From the NCBI GenBank assembly GCA_019916065.1, contig CM034239.1, forward strand, positions 30,962,419 through 31,026,418: 64,000 nucleotides of DNA, read 5' to 3'. A program made the translations under genes and the position numbers. The notes below the pieces were generated by a model. That model was not told where the DNA came from and did no database searches. It saw nothing but the letters and a program-made list of their open reading frames with translations. Shown in pieces: positions 24,021 through 34,405 of the stretch. Numbering within the stretch: position 1 is the first letter of the stretch; every line of letters begins with the position of its first letter. The stretch is from Vitellaria paradoxa (Eukaryota > Streptophyta > Magnoliopsida > Ericales > Sapotaceae).

Positions 24021-26428
24021 TGACACTTCCCGGAAATTTTTAAATTTCCGATTTTTGTATTTGATCAGTATTCAATTTAATTTGTTGGGTCTCCTTAAAT
24101 TTTCTCAATAGTCAAGCATTTAATTTGACTGGTGAACTATTTATTTGGAATTATTTGCTTTATTTTGGAATTTTATTTCTGAACCTATTTCTTTTATGTC
24201 AATTTAATAACCATTCCTCCTAATTTTGAAATCATTTGAAACAAACCCAGTTTACCTAATAAATCTTAACCCAATTTAATCAAACATTTTAATTTCAACC
24301 CAACTAAAATCCTTTAACCATTCTTATGATCCAATTCAAACTCTAGATCCAGAACCCACTATGGGTTCCTTCCCTCGAAAGGAGATAACCCCTACGAACT
24401 AGCCCCTACCATGGGCGGCGTTGGGCCGTGAAGGTGACTTTTGGAGGAGATGAAGAATCGCCCACCGGTGATGAAAGAGACAGAAGCTTCCTTGATACAG
24501 AAGAGAGAGCTCTTCTATATATATGTATTATTGTGTGTGTACAGAGGTGTGGAGTTCATCTATTATCTGATAAGTGAGAGAGATTGAGGGGCTATCGGAG
24601 AGGGAGGAGAAGGAAGCTTGAGCTAGGTCTAAGTTGCCTAGTTCACCTAATTCGTGCTTTAATTTGAGGTAGAATGAGACTTCCTAGAAATTAGTATACT
24701 AAGAAAAATACGATTGTTGCATGATATAATGAGAAGTTTAACAATTTCATAAAAAACTTATATCAAGATGCATGAATAGCAAAAACCATAAAAGAATTTG
24801 GGTAACCTGGCTAAAGTAGCTAACTAATGAAATTTGTAATTATATAGATGCATGTGTCCGTATAAACTACCTTTCAAAAAAAGGTGTTCGTATAAACTTG
24901 TGGGAACTTGAGTTCTACCTCTAAATTTAATCTTCCATAAATGAAATTCATGTGATTAGTAGTAAATTTCGATGAGAATAATTGTTTGTGTACTTCTCGG
25001 AATGAAATATATGAGTTTGATATTATACATATTATTAATTTGAATTCGGAATATTCAAAACTAGAAAACAAAGTGTGATTTGTGAATGGAATGAAGCAAG
25101 AATAAGGGGGAAGAGTCGTGGTTACGGCTTTGCTCTAGCTATAGTTGTGGTCTCCTCCCCTCCATTTTGTTTGACCAAGTCTTATAAAATTTATTACTTG
25201 TATACTCATTTTTATATTCATTTTTCTATCATGATTATATGTTAATATATATTATTAATTGTTTAGATTGATACAATGTTGAGATATTTAAATATTATCA
25301 TTCCCTTGGCTCTATTTATCTATGTTACTTAATAAATTTACTAATTTTAGGGTTAAAGAATACCCTAAAAAATGACCTTTCAACATGGAGACGATTCCTA
25401 CAATACTTAAATAACGTGGAGAACTATAATATGACTTTATCATATCAAATTATTTCCATTATGTTTTAAATGTAATTGAAATATTGAGGGGGCTATGATA
25501 TGGTTTGGTTGGACAACACTTAATCATAGGAACTTAGTTGTTATTTGTATAGGGGTGGTTCCCCTATTCATGGTCATATAGCTAGTAGCTCCGAATTTGT
25601 TTGGGTGTGTCAAACCCGCATACCACCTGGGTGGGTTGGTCCCTGAAAAGGTACTGTATTTAGGGGGGTGGGGGTTAATAACCCCAACGCGTGGATAAAA
25701 TGGTCACTAAAAAGTATCGTGTGTGTGATTGGATTACAGGGAGTGTGGCGGACTTGTATACAACATTATAACCACAATCACTAGAAATACCAGTTCTTAA
25801 GGTTGGAGATAGATTAGAGGATATGGGAATGATTTTATTCACTAAAATATAGCAAGATTTCTATTGAGTTTAACTTTACCTGTATAATTTTGGACTTATT
25901 TTAAAATTCCATGCTTATAGTTACCATGTCACATAGTTATGATATCTATGTTGAACCACCAACATAGTGTAGTACCATGCCCACCTTGTTTAGGCACTCT
26001 AGGAAGTTTAACTACTAGGTTTAATAGCTTACCTGACCAACATTTCAAGTTTTCCTCCCGCAACGATAGACGAGCCATGCAAAATTAATTAGCAGGATTG
26101 ATGGCGTACCTTTTATATACCCGGTTTGTGGATATTTATTTTTAGATTTGTACTATAAAGTAATCTCATACGTTATCTATTTTTGGGAGTATATAAACCT
26201 TATTACAACTTATGTTTTCGATAAATGGTGATTTATGTATTTCTTTACTTTGGGACGCTTATTCTAGTAATGGACTTGAGATTCCAATATTAAATTGTTA
26301 TATCGTTATTGACCATCATAGCTAACTTTGACTTCATGCAATTAGACTTACCCTCGCCAGAGGGCTATTTTAATAATTAGGAACCTTTAAATCACCCTTT
26401 AATCACCCCCAAATTCCAAGGTGTGACA
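24021..26428. mobile_element. Unclassified non-coding element (2.4 kb) with 18-bp imperfect TIRs
   Basis: The left end is TGACACTTCCCGGAAATTT and the right end, read in reverse, is TGTCACACCTTGGAATTT, matching at about 13 of 18 positions. There is no coding frame. The sequence changes sharply in composition near both ends and is rich in short GGT/ACC stretches around 25550-25760. The ends resemble those of 8812-12305, suggesting one non-autonomous family. No target duplication was found, so the class is open. Confidence 0.35.
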
Positions 26429-26975
26429 ACACCATTAACAATTAAGCAATCAGCCAACAGTTTCAAAACACGAAATCTCATTATTATTAGGCTATACGAA
26501 AAATTTTCATTTATTCAATAATAAAATTCATGTTTTAATTAAAATTTATCGAATTTATTCTTAATCTTAATTTTTATTGAATTTATTTTGTGTAATTATG
26601 ATTTACCTTCATTTTCTTCCTTTCTTTTCCCTCCTTGGTCTGGCCAGATAGCCCTCAAGGGGATTGTTTGCATAAGAAAGTATTTGAGAATGGAAGAAAC
26701 TAAGGTCCATGAAGAGGGAACCAAAAGTTAAGCACATGTTATGAAAGAACCCAAAAAAGTACTTGTAATTGAAGCACCAAAGTAGTATGGCTGTCTAGGG
26801 ATGGAGAATTTGATGTGAAATCCCTACTATGACCATTACTATAGAGTAGAGTACCGGCTTAAGCAAGCACATGGCAAGGCAACTCATCTTGTACCAACTC
26901 CATAATTAACATACTCCAAATTAAGAAGCAACTTACAAAGGTTCACTTCTTCCACAAGGGAACTGCATTTCTTAC
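26429..26975. other. No gene recognised
   Basis: I searched the minus strand here for the exon that should follow the B3 exon at 26976-27150 and found no match to the expected family continuation. Confidence 0.4.
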
Positions 26976-27150
26976 CTATATCACCCTGTTGCCATTGCAT
27001 TGATACCATATAATCTTTAAGCCCTTCCAGAACATACATCTTGCTACCACTGTTGGGCCAATAGCGGAACTGGAATTCCCAAACCTTCCCTTCTGTGTCA
27101 TGGATTTTGATAGGACAGCCATGTGGGGCAATAATTTCAGGGAAGAAAGC
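26976..27150 (-). pseudogene. VAL-like: Orphan exon of a VAL/HSI2-type B3 domain
   Basis: On the minus strand a 175-bp open exon is bounded by a CAG acceptor (27151-27153) and a GTAAG donor (26971-26975). It encodes 58 residues that match the second half of the B3 DNA-binding domain of the VAL1/VAL2 (HSI2/HSL1) repressors of seed-maturation genes: AFFPEI at the start, then KIHDTEGK.W.FQFR, YWPN, SKMYVLEG and QQGDI at the end. These boundaries fall where VAL genes are normally split, as far as I recall. The preceding part of the domain and the following exon are not present nearby, so this is a gene fragment, not a gene. The exon itself has no stop. A captured or duplicated piece is most likely; a distant intact gene with very long introns cannot be excluded. 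Confidence 0.75.
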
Positions 27151-27153
27151 CTG

Positions 27154-27795
27154 TTTGACAGCATTAGCTATGAACACAACTAATTCTAAATCCAAGCCGC
27201 TGAGGTGCAACCATACAATGTTGACTAATAACACACGTCGGAAGAATGCATTTCCATGGTGACTCAGGTTCATTAATCCTCAGTCAAATGTATCAATCAA
27301 ATGTATACCAAGTGGCACACAAAATGCAATGTAATCCTATGCCAAGACAAGATGACTTAGATAGATTCCTGTTCCTTCAGATTCATTATATTAAAAAGAA
27401 GTTTGAAGGGGAAAGTTTGATTGCCTTTGCGTCATCAGTTTTGTGTTTGTCCTTTCCATCATTTTGCAACGACCTAATTTAAAAAACCTTAGATAATATA
27501 GCCCTCTTGATAGAAATGAATGGAGGAAAATGATTTATGTAGCTGGCCCCAACTAATTTGGGACTAACGCTGAGTTGAGTATAGTTGCCAGGTCATGGTT
27601 GAAAAGGCGAAACAAATCTTGTTACAGCATCTGGAAACAAAAATCAAATTTTTGCTAGTTGTTAAAAGATCAAGTTTGAAAAAGTGAAATAAATCTTCTT
27701 TGACTGCTTGGTTGTATTCACCCAAAAAAAAAAAAAAAAAAGAAAAAATAGAAAAATTCTTGCAGCATCTTGCAATGAAAATCTAATAATATTAA
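27154..27795. other. No gene recognised
   Basis: Contains a GGCCCCAACTAATTTGGGAC motif (about 27545-27564) that is self-complementary in its ends, and an 18-base A run near 27725-27742. No exon belonging to the B3 fragment is visible. Confidence 0.35.
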
Positions 27796-28187
27796 GGGCA
27801 CGTTTGGAGTACCGAAAAACACCAAAAAAACTCTAAAAAACTCTATAATTCTCCACAAAACTTTTCCCACCTCGAACTATGCGAATCTCTACAAATCTCT
27901 ATAAATTTATATCTATCTATAAATCCCAACAAATTTTTACAAATCTAGACAAAGTTTCTACAAATTCCAATTACATTTCTACAAATCGCGATAACATTTC
28001 TACAATTTTCAAAATGTTCTAATAGAAAAGTAAAAATGTTTCTGCCCAAATTCGTTCAAATGGACGAAAATCCTTTCGAATGAAACTATTCTTCTCTATT
28101 TTTTGTGATTTGTAGTTTACACTCCAAATGCCAAAAAGTAACCCAGACCATATTTTATCTTAATTTTTTGTGACTCCAAACGGGTCC
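27796..28187. mobile_element. Tourist-like MITE (392 bp), PIF/Harbinger type
   Basis: The left end is GGGCACGTTTGGAGT. The right end, read in reverse, is GGACCCGTTTGGAGT. Both flanks carry TAA (27793-27795 and 28188-28190), the trinucleotide duplication of PIF/Harbinger elements. The G-rich GTTTGG end is typical of Tourist MITEs. The interior has recurrent TCTACAAAT motifs and no ORF. Confidence 0.85.
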
Positions 28188-28288
28188 TAAGTCTCCTAAC
28201 ATATAGGAACAATACAGTGTCATGCATTGCAAAAGAACTTTTACCACAAGGAATCTATGATACACCACTTTTTAAACCCATATAAACA

Positions 28289-28326
28289 AGTAGTAGTAGT
28301 AGTAGTAATAATAACAATAATAAGCA
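28289..28326 (+). repeat. (GTA)n/(ATA)n microsatellite
   Basis: Six AGT units run into AAT/AAC units. Confidence 0.9.
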
Positions 28327-28392
28327 ATGGATTGCCCAGATTGCAACAACTACATTAAAGAAAAGAGTGCATCAGAGTTCGCAAATAACAAT

Positions 28393-28584
28393 TGCATGAA
28401 TTATTGCATTACATTATAAAGTTGAAGGAGAGAGAGAGAGTGGAACATAATTTTGTTCATCTCCCATGTGTTGTATATATAGTCAAAGGATCACCTTACA
28501 ATGACACAACTAAGCTGTCCAAAATAGAGAAGGAAAGCAAATATTTTAAATATGCTAAAGACAATATTCTGAATACGTCCTAAC
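28393..28584 (-). repeat. 3' LTR of copia F (host element of the nest)
   Basis: Read on the minus strand it starts TGTTAGGACG right after the polypurine-like CCTAAGGAG, contains a plant-type TATA box (CTATATATAC, about 28477-28486) and ends near TTCATGCA. The right boundary (28584) is firm because it follows the RNase H reading frame of F. The left one is a guess from the CA terminus. Confidence 0.6.
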
Positions 28585-28705
28585 ACTCCTTAGGTTGGAG
28601 CCTAAAGATCAAGAATGCATAGCTTAGTAGTCAACTGCTAAAAAGAAGGATGAACCAAAAGTTTAGTGAGGATGTCACCCAATTGGGAATCCAAGTGTAT
28701 AAAAG
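28585..28705 (-). pseudogene. Copia F RNase H end, part 1
   Basis: On the minus strand it encodes the end of copia Pol: HLDSQLGDILTKLLVHPSF, then a stop codon and TTKLCILDL. It is followed directly by the purine tract and LTR of F. Copia A interrupts it at 28706: the upstream part resumes at 55736-55836 after removal of A and one copy of its target duplication, and the two join in frame. Confidence 0.8.
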
Positions 28706-28939
28706 TGTTGAAAAGGACAGATTTGGTAGTACTATTACCAAATATTAGGGGATTTAATAGCTATGAATATTTGCTATAAATAGAATATTAGAGAATTAAT
28801 TAGGCTAGCTAGCTATTGTAATTTTTTCCTGATTTTGTGCTTGTATTCTCTCCTATAAATAGAACCTGTGTAAAATTGTCAAGGAATGAGCTAATATAGA
28901 AAAATTTATTCTATATTTTTCGTCTCTCTCAAGTCGACA
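28706..28939 (+). repeat. 5' LTR of copia A (234 bp)
   Basis: TG...CA ends. A TATA-like CTCCTATAAATAG lies at about 28849-28862. Paired with 55498-55735; the two differ by point changes and small indels. Confidence 0.9.
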
Positions 28940-28951
28940 TGGTATCAAAGC
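28940..28951 (+). promoter_or_regulatory. Primer-binding site of copia A
   Basis: TGGTATCAAAGC immediately follows the LTR: the tRNA-iMet primer site with one G-to-A change. Confidence 0.85.
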
Positions 28952-29236
28952 AGGTTGTAATTCTTTGATTTTTTTTTTTCCAACCTACATTGAACGTCGT
29001 TTTTTTTCTCCTTCGATTGTTTTTTCATCAAAGACTGCGATCGAAGCCCTAGCCCCTGCTGTCTTCATCGTCGGTATTGCGAAGCCGCTTCTTCATCATC
29101 GGCATCGCAAAATCCTAGTCCTGCTTCGTGTATAGCAGCCTTCATCAATCGTTGATTTCTCTTCATCGGTCATTGTTCCCTTTAATAGCGTCATCGGCTT
29201 TGTTAGTCACCGGCTCTGTTCCTTTCAGCAACAATC

Positions 29237-29568
29237 ATGACTTTAGCCATGTCCGACGTTTCAGTCGAATCAAACCCCGCTCTTAAAACCCAAGCCCTCA
29301 ATACCGGTTCTCAATCTATTGAGATCACCACTATTCACTTTAATGGTGATAATTTTTTTACGATGGTCTCAGTCTATTCAAATGTACATCAGAGGGCGAG
29401 GAAAGATCGGGTATTGCACTTAATGCCTTTTCATGTTGTTCAAATTCTTCTCTATGGACATCAATTCTGGAGCCTCTGATCATATGACCAACTGTCCAAA
29501 TCATTTTCACCCTTACCCACCATGTTCTAGACTTGAAAAAATTAAAATTGCAGATGGTAGTTTCTCAC
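29237..29568 (+). pseudogene. Copia A gag stub and protease start
   Basis: An ATG at 29237 opens a Gag N-terminus (ITTIHFNGDNF, then in the next frame WSQSIQMYIRGRGK). After about 60 residues the sequence jumps to the protease: MDINSGASDHMT at about 29453-29488. The Gag core and zinc knuckle are deleted. The catalytic Asp of the protease motif is Asn. Reading into ADGSFS ends at the copia B insertion (29569) and continues at 52241 as PIAGEG in the same frame. Confidence 0.8.
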
Positions 29569-29743
29569 TGTTAGAATAGGAAATATTTTTATTTCTATAT
29601 TTACTGTTAATCAGAATCTATTATTATTGGAAACATATTATGCAACAGTTAGCATCCAACATTCTAAATACAAGGTTAATGGTTTGGTAATAGATCAATT
29701 AGCCCTTTTCATATTTTTTGATTTTGTACTCCAACTTTCAACT
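29569..29743 (+). repeat. 5' LTR of copia B (175 bp)
   Basis: Starts TGTTAGAATAGG, ends CTTTCAACT. The primer-binding site follows with no gap. TG...CT ends, fixed by the exact TSD. Confidence 0.92.
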
Positions 29744-29755
29744 TGGTATCAGAGC
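29744..29755 (+). promoter_or_regulatory. Primer-binding site of copia B
   Basis: TGGTATCAGAGC, a perfect initiator-Met tRNA match. Confidence 0.92.
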
Positions 29756-30399
29756 CATCTAAAAAAAAAAAAAAAAAACCTAGTTGCTGTTCATAGCGGA
29801 TACCGACCGGCCTCATCGCTGATGTCGACCGCCACAAAGCACAAGATTGGTGTCTTTCGATGAGTGACACAAAGCTTCGTTGATCTTGCTTCTCGTCGCT
29901 TGCTACTCACTACTCTTTTCGTCGCTTGCTTCTCCCTGCCTGGTATCGTGCTCATCAAGCGTCGCTGGTCCTCATCACTCGTTGCTTGTCGTTTAATATC
30001 ACCGAGCATTGCTCGTCACTCGTCGCTCGCTCGCCTGACCTCATCCCGCTCGCCTGATCTCATCGCTTGCTAAGCGCCGATTTCGTTGCTCCATCCTGAT
30101 CTCATTGAAACTGCTCGCTCGATCTTGTTGCTTGATCGAGAATGCTCGCTGATAAACACACGATCTCGACGCTCACCCTTCTTATTTTGTCGCTAGCCAA
30201 GTGACGTTCGTCACCCCTTTCTATTGAACGCTGTTGTTGTTGTCGCTGTTGCGAGGTTCTCACACGATGTTCTTACGTGCTGCTATTTCTTGTGTCTCTA
30301 ATTCTTCAACACTGCTACTTATTGCTACACGGTAGATCTAGATTTTTGGTATTATCCTTTTCTTTTATTGATTTCTATTCCTTATTCCTGATTATAGCT
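29756..30399 (+). other. Copia B leader, rich in TCGTCGCTTGCT-like repeats
   Basis: Untranslated leader between the primer site and Gag. From about 29880 to 30150 the phrases CGTCGCTTGCT, CTCGCTCGCCTGA and CATCGCTTGC recur out of register, making a C/G-rich island in AT-rich surroundings. Open frames here are short and not Gag. Confidence 0.6.
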
Positions 30400-31240
30400 G
30401 AAGGGAAAGTTTTTGTTGTTGAACCAGAACTAATATTAATTAAAGATGAAGATGTTCCTCACTCCATTACTTTTAAAAATTGAATGGTATAAATTATTTG
30501 GCATGGGCTTATACGATGAAAGTTTATCTTCGTGGGAAGAAAAAACTGAAATTCCTTACTGACCTTCCACCTGAACTAGATGATAGTATGTATGATGATT
30601 GGTTCAGTGAAGACTCTATTATTATGAGATGGTTATAGCACAGTCTTGAACCCCAAATTGCTACTCTAGTGGAATTTTGTGACTCTTCTAAGAAAATTTG
30701 GGATACTCTTGCTAACTCATTCTCTCAGCAAAGTAATGTTTCACGGGCATTTGAATTGTATGAGCAAATCTTTACAACTAAGCAATCTGCTTGTCCTCTT
30801 TTAGAATATTATAGTGTTCTAAAAAACTTATGGGATTAGTTGTTGCAGCATAGACCTTTTACTACAAACCGTCAACAACAAAAACGACACCAAGAAGATT
30901 TTATGATTGTCTCAATTCTTTTTGCACTTGATTCAAATCTATGTGGTTTCAAAAATCAGATTCTTGCAAGTGAGACCCTGCTTACCGCTACAAATACATA
31001 TTCTCGCTTATTGAGATCATCCTTATTTCATCATACACCTGCTCAATCTTCTACTTCAAAAATTTCTGCCTTGATCTCCAATGATAATGTTCAAGGATGT
31101 TCTCTTGGTAATATGCGAGGACGTGGTGGTCGTTCCTCTCGGGGTTCAGCCAGAGATGGTTGTTCCTCCCATGGACAAGGAGATCAGAAATTTACTCACT
31201 ATGGTCATACCAATCACACTAAACCACATTGCTAGGCCAA
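30400..31240 (+). pseudogene. Copia B gag
   Basis: The Gag core reads YLAWAYTMKVYLRGKKK, FLTDLPPE, WFSEDSIIMRWL (stop) HSLEPQIA, KKIWDTLANSFSQQSN and LYEQIF, the copia UBN2-type order. The basic Gly/Ser/Arg tract (RGRGGRSSRGS) is at 31118-31150. The zinc knuckle has decayed to FTHYGHTNHTKPHC and is followed by a TGG-to-TAG stop at 31233. Stops at 30481, 30638 and 30837 break the frame. Confidence 0.85.
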
Positions 31241-31843
31241 ATGTGGACGGTTGGATCAAGTTAACCATTTGTCAGGTGGTTATCCTTTTGTGGCATCCTC
31301 TCAGTCAATGCCAGTTGATTCAGAGCCTGCAGTTTCCAGTACTCACAATGACCTTACCACCCAGCTTAGTGAACTGCTGCAAACTCTTCGAACATCTCAT
31401 TCCTCTACTTCTACTGCTACTTTCACAAATTCAGGTAATTGGCTTGTATCGTGTCCACTCCTCCTTAGGTCATTGATTCTGGTACAAACTCTCACATTTC
31501 TGGTAAATCTTCCTTCGTTTCTCATTTAAATTTAGTTAATCATCATGTTATTTTAACTGATGGATCAACTCATCCTACACAAGGGCAAAGATTTCTTTCT
31601 CCTCATTCTTCAATCCATTTGCCTCAGAGTCTTTATGTCCCTAACTTTCCATTCAATTTATTATTTGTTTAGTTAATTGACTAAATCACTACATTGTTCT
31701 ATAATATTTTCTTTTATCTTTGGTGTGTTTCAGGACCTCAAGACGAATAGAAAGATTGGTTTGGGGCATGAGAAAGGCGAGCTTTACTATCTGGATCTTG
31801 ATAGTTTTTCTACCACAATGGCATTTTCGCCTTGGGCATCCAT
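31241..31843 (+). pseudogene. Copia B protease and start of pre-integrase
   Basis: VIDSGTNSHISG (about 31472-31507) is the aspartic protease motif with an intact Asp-Ser-Gly, preceded by a stop. Later QDLKTNRKIGLGHEKGELYYL (31732 on) opens the pre-integrase domain and WHFRLGHP (31821-31842) is its histidine motif. The domain is interrupted here by the RTE LINE and resumes at 33181. Confidence 0.82.
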
Positions 31844-31865
31844 AACCAAACCAAGCCTTTTCCCA

Positions 31866-32360
31866 CTAGGTGGGGTCAGCTATATGGATTTGTCGACGCC
31901 AATTAGATTTGTTTAGGGCCATGTCCTTCGATAGATCTAAGTAGGTCAGGTCATGTTTAATAGTTTCTTTCCAACTTCTCTTGGGTCTTCCTCTACCTCT
32001 CTTACTCCTGACAATCTCTATACTTTCACACCTTCTAACAAGTGCCTCTACTGGACGCCTTCTAACATGACCAAAACATCTTAATCGATTTTCTCTCATT
32101 TTTTCTTCAATCAGTGCTATTCCTACTTTGCCCCTAATCTCCTCGTTTCTAATCCTATCTTTCCTTGTAATCCCGCACATCCACCTTAACATCCTCATCT
32201 CCGCGACTGCCATCTTCTGACCATGACTATGCTTTACTGCCCAACATTCTGATCCATATAGCAGCGCTGATCTAACCATCACCTTATAATACTTTCCTTT
32301 CACCTTGAGGGGACTTTTCGGTCGCACAAGACCCCCGAAACACTTCTCCATTTGGTCCAC
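31866..32360 (-). pseudogene. RTE C-terminal region, partial
   Basis: The 164-codon open stretch covers the RTE C-terminus after the RT thumb: YKVMVRSALLYGSECWAVK, MRMLRWMCGITRKDRIRNE, RLRCFGHVRRRP and RGRGRPKRSWKETI. Known in plant RTE ORF2 proteins; the function of this tail is unclear. It ends close to the element's 3' terminus. Confidence 0.85.
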
Positions 32361-33091
32361 CCAGCTTGAATCCTATGACTTACATCAGTATCAATCCCTC
32401 CATCTTATTGCACCATAGATCCAAGGTACCTAAATTTATCTTTCTCTACAATCTTTTATGTGCCTAAATTTACTTCTATACAACCCGTTATCTTACTTTG
32501 ACTAAACTTACATTCCATATATTCCGTCTTACATCGGCTTAGCCTAAACCCTTTTGTCTCTAACGTTTCTCACCACAATTCTAGCTTAGCATTCACTCCT
32601 TCTCTCGTCTCATCTACTCAAACAATATCATCTGTAAATAGCATACACCACGGCACCTCATCCTGCATATGTCTTGTAATCTCATCCATAACAAAAGCAA
32701 ACAAGTACGGGCTTAACGCTGAGCCTTGATGTAAACCAATTGTGATAGGGAACTCGTTAGTCTCTCCACCAGTCGTCCGTATAGATGTCATGGCTCTATC
32801 ATATATGTCCTTTATCGCCTCAATATATGCGACACACGCTCCTTTCTTTTCCAATACTCTCCATAGAATCTCCCTAGGAACCTGGTCATATGCCTTCTTT
32901 AAATCGATGAACACCATATATAAATCTTTTTGACATTCTCTATACCGTTCCATTAACCTTCTCAAGAGAAATATAGCCTCCATGGTTGATCTTCCCGGCA
33001 TGAAACCAAATTGATTCTCTGAAATGTTTGTTGTTTTTCTTAGTCTTCTCTCAATAACTCTCTCCGATAATTTCATTGTATGGCTCATCAA
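32361..33091 (-). pseudogene. RTE reverse transcriptase domain, partial
   Basis: From KNKGD-like codons near 33140 to the catalytic TDD box at about 32622-32630, then a stop and a decayed connection region (KCKTEYME, KFRYLGS). It lacks fingers motifs 0 to 1 because of 5' truncation. Confidence 0.85.
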
Positions 33092-33180
33092 TTTAATCTT
33101 GTGGTAGTTCGCACAGTTCTAAATGTCTCCTTTGTTCTTGTACATGGTTATAAGGATACTTTTCTTCCATGCATAGTTAA

Positions 33181-33526
33181 ATAAATTGAAGCCTGTTATT
33201 TCCCATTTGAGTCATGTATCGAGTCTAGAATTTGAGACTTGCCGTGACAAGCAGCACTGTCGTTCTTTTTCCAGTCATGGTGTCAGTGGTCAAACAGAAT
33301 TTTCTAATTTAATCCATACAGACCTATGGGGACCCCCTCGTATTACTAGTATTAGTGGTTATCAATACTTTGTTATTTTTGTTAATGATTACTCTCGTAT
33401 GACTTGGTTATTTTTTATAAAAGAGTGATTTGACTTGCCTTCTATTGTAACTCGCTTTTATAATGAGATTTTTACTCAATATGGCAAATGCATCAAAATT
33501 TTATGCTTAGATAATGCTTTGGAATA
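33181..33526 (+). pseudogene. Copia B pre-integrase end and integrase, part 1
   Basis: KLKPVISHLSH..SLEFETC..K is the second half of the zinc region. Integrase core: NLIHTDLWGPP retains the first catalytic Asp, NDYSRMTWLFFIKE follows, then a stop, and CLDNALEYV carries the second Asp. The frame is cut by copia C at 33527 and resumes at 49669. Confidence 0.88.
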
Positions 33527-33731
33527 TGTTTGAATATTAAGAAATAATTGATAGATTATTCCTCTTAGTTATTTTTGGCTATTAGCATATACTGGTTTAT
33601 TCCAGTTTCCTTTCTTGTAATTTGGTTTATTCGGGTTTCTTTTCTTGTAATTGAATTCTGATTATAAATATAGTATGAGGGACAGGAAGATTAATCATCC
33701 CTCTCAGTTTTGTTTATTCTGATTTCCAACA
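33527..33731 (+). repeat. 5' LTR of copia C (205 bp)
   Basis: TGTTTGAATATT...CCAACA; canonical TG...CA. A TATA-like ATTATAAATATAG is at about 33660-33672. Differs from the 3' LTR at roughly one position in twelve by eye. Confidence 0.9.
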
Positions 33732-33743
33732 TAGTGTTAGAGC
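33732..33743 (+). promoter_or_regulatory. Decayed primer-binding site of copia C
   Basis: TAGTGTTAGAGC: the initiator-Met primer site with three substitutions. Confidence 0.7.
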
Positions 33744-34405
33744 ATGTTAAAAAAAAAAAAAAATAGAGGGATAGAGATAGAAATTCAATAAACAACGTAC
33801 GGTTCCTTGCCGCTGACGTAACCTCCAGCCACCAGAGTTTATCTCTGATGTCACTAGTAGCTTCATCGGTGACTGGCGACCACAGTTCACCTAACGTCGT
33901 CACTGGCAAGCCCCACAAGCGCCCTCACATGCCTACAATAGCCCCTACGTGTGCATCTCACACGCCGAATCTATGAGACTCTTGCCGGTGCTTGTGCCCT
34001 AGTCGCACCTTTGGCGATCTCCGGTGGTGGTCGCCTGACGACAGAGGCTTTCTTACTGCCATCATTATGATTGAAGCTCACCGTTTGATTGTTCGTTCTT
34101 GATCATAGCTTGTTCGTTCTTGATCGTAGCTTCAACGAATTGTCACTCGGTCCTTGTTTCAGCTATTTTCATGCTCGTATGATCAATGGATATTGTTTGA
34201 ATCTATTTTACTTGATGATTATTGCTCTTGGTATTGTTGATTGGTCGATCTTCATTGTCTTGATCTCCTCATCCATGATTGCTGTTCATCATCTGGTCAG
34301 TTGATCGCCGTTCATCCAACTGTTTGTTGATCGTTTGGGTATTGATTGTTTGTTGTTTTGTTCGGTTGACCAAGTGCCATAATTTGGTTTGTTTAGTTTA
34401 CATTG

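Larger units (their letters stand above)
31844..33180 (-). mobile_element. RTE-clade LINE fragment, 5'-truncated, inside copia B
   Basis: Minus-strand non-LTR element. Its 3' terminus (left side) carries the ACCAA repeats and the palindromic AAAGGCTTGG/CCCACTTAGTGGG-like tail typical of plant RTE elements. RT motifs: NQFGFMPGRSTMEAIFLLRRLME, FIDLKKAYDQVPR, GLHQGSALSPYLF, and a catalytic box LFTDDIV (Thr for the usual Ala). The C-terminal part, ALLYGSECWAVK, MRMLRWMCGITR and RLRCFGHVRRRP, is at 31866-32360. The endonuclease and the first part of RT are missing: truncated at about 33170. Copia B's pre-integrase continues on both sides. Confidence 0.92.

Noticed and set aside
29791..30073. Arg/Ser-rich frames in the copia B leader
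   Set aside because: They arise from the CGTCGCTTGCT-like repeats before Gag and have no start context or homology I recognise.
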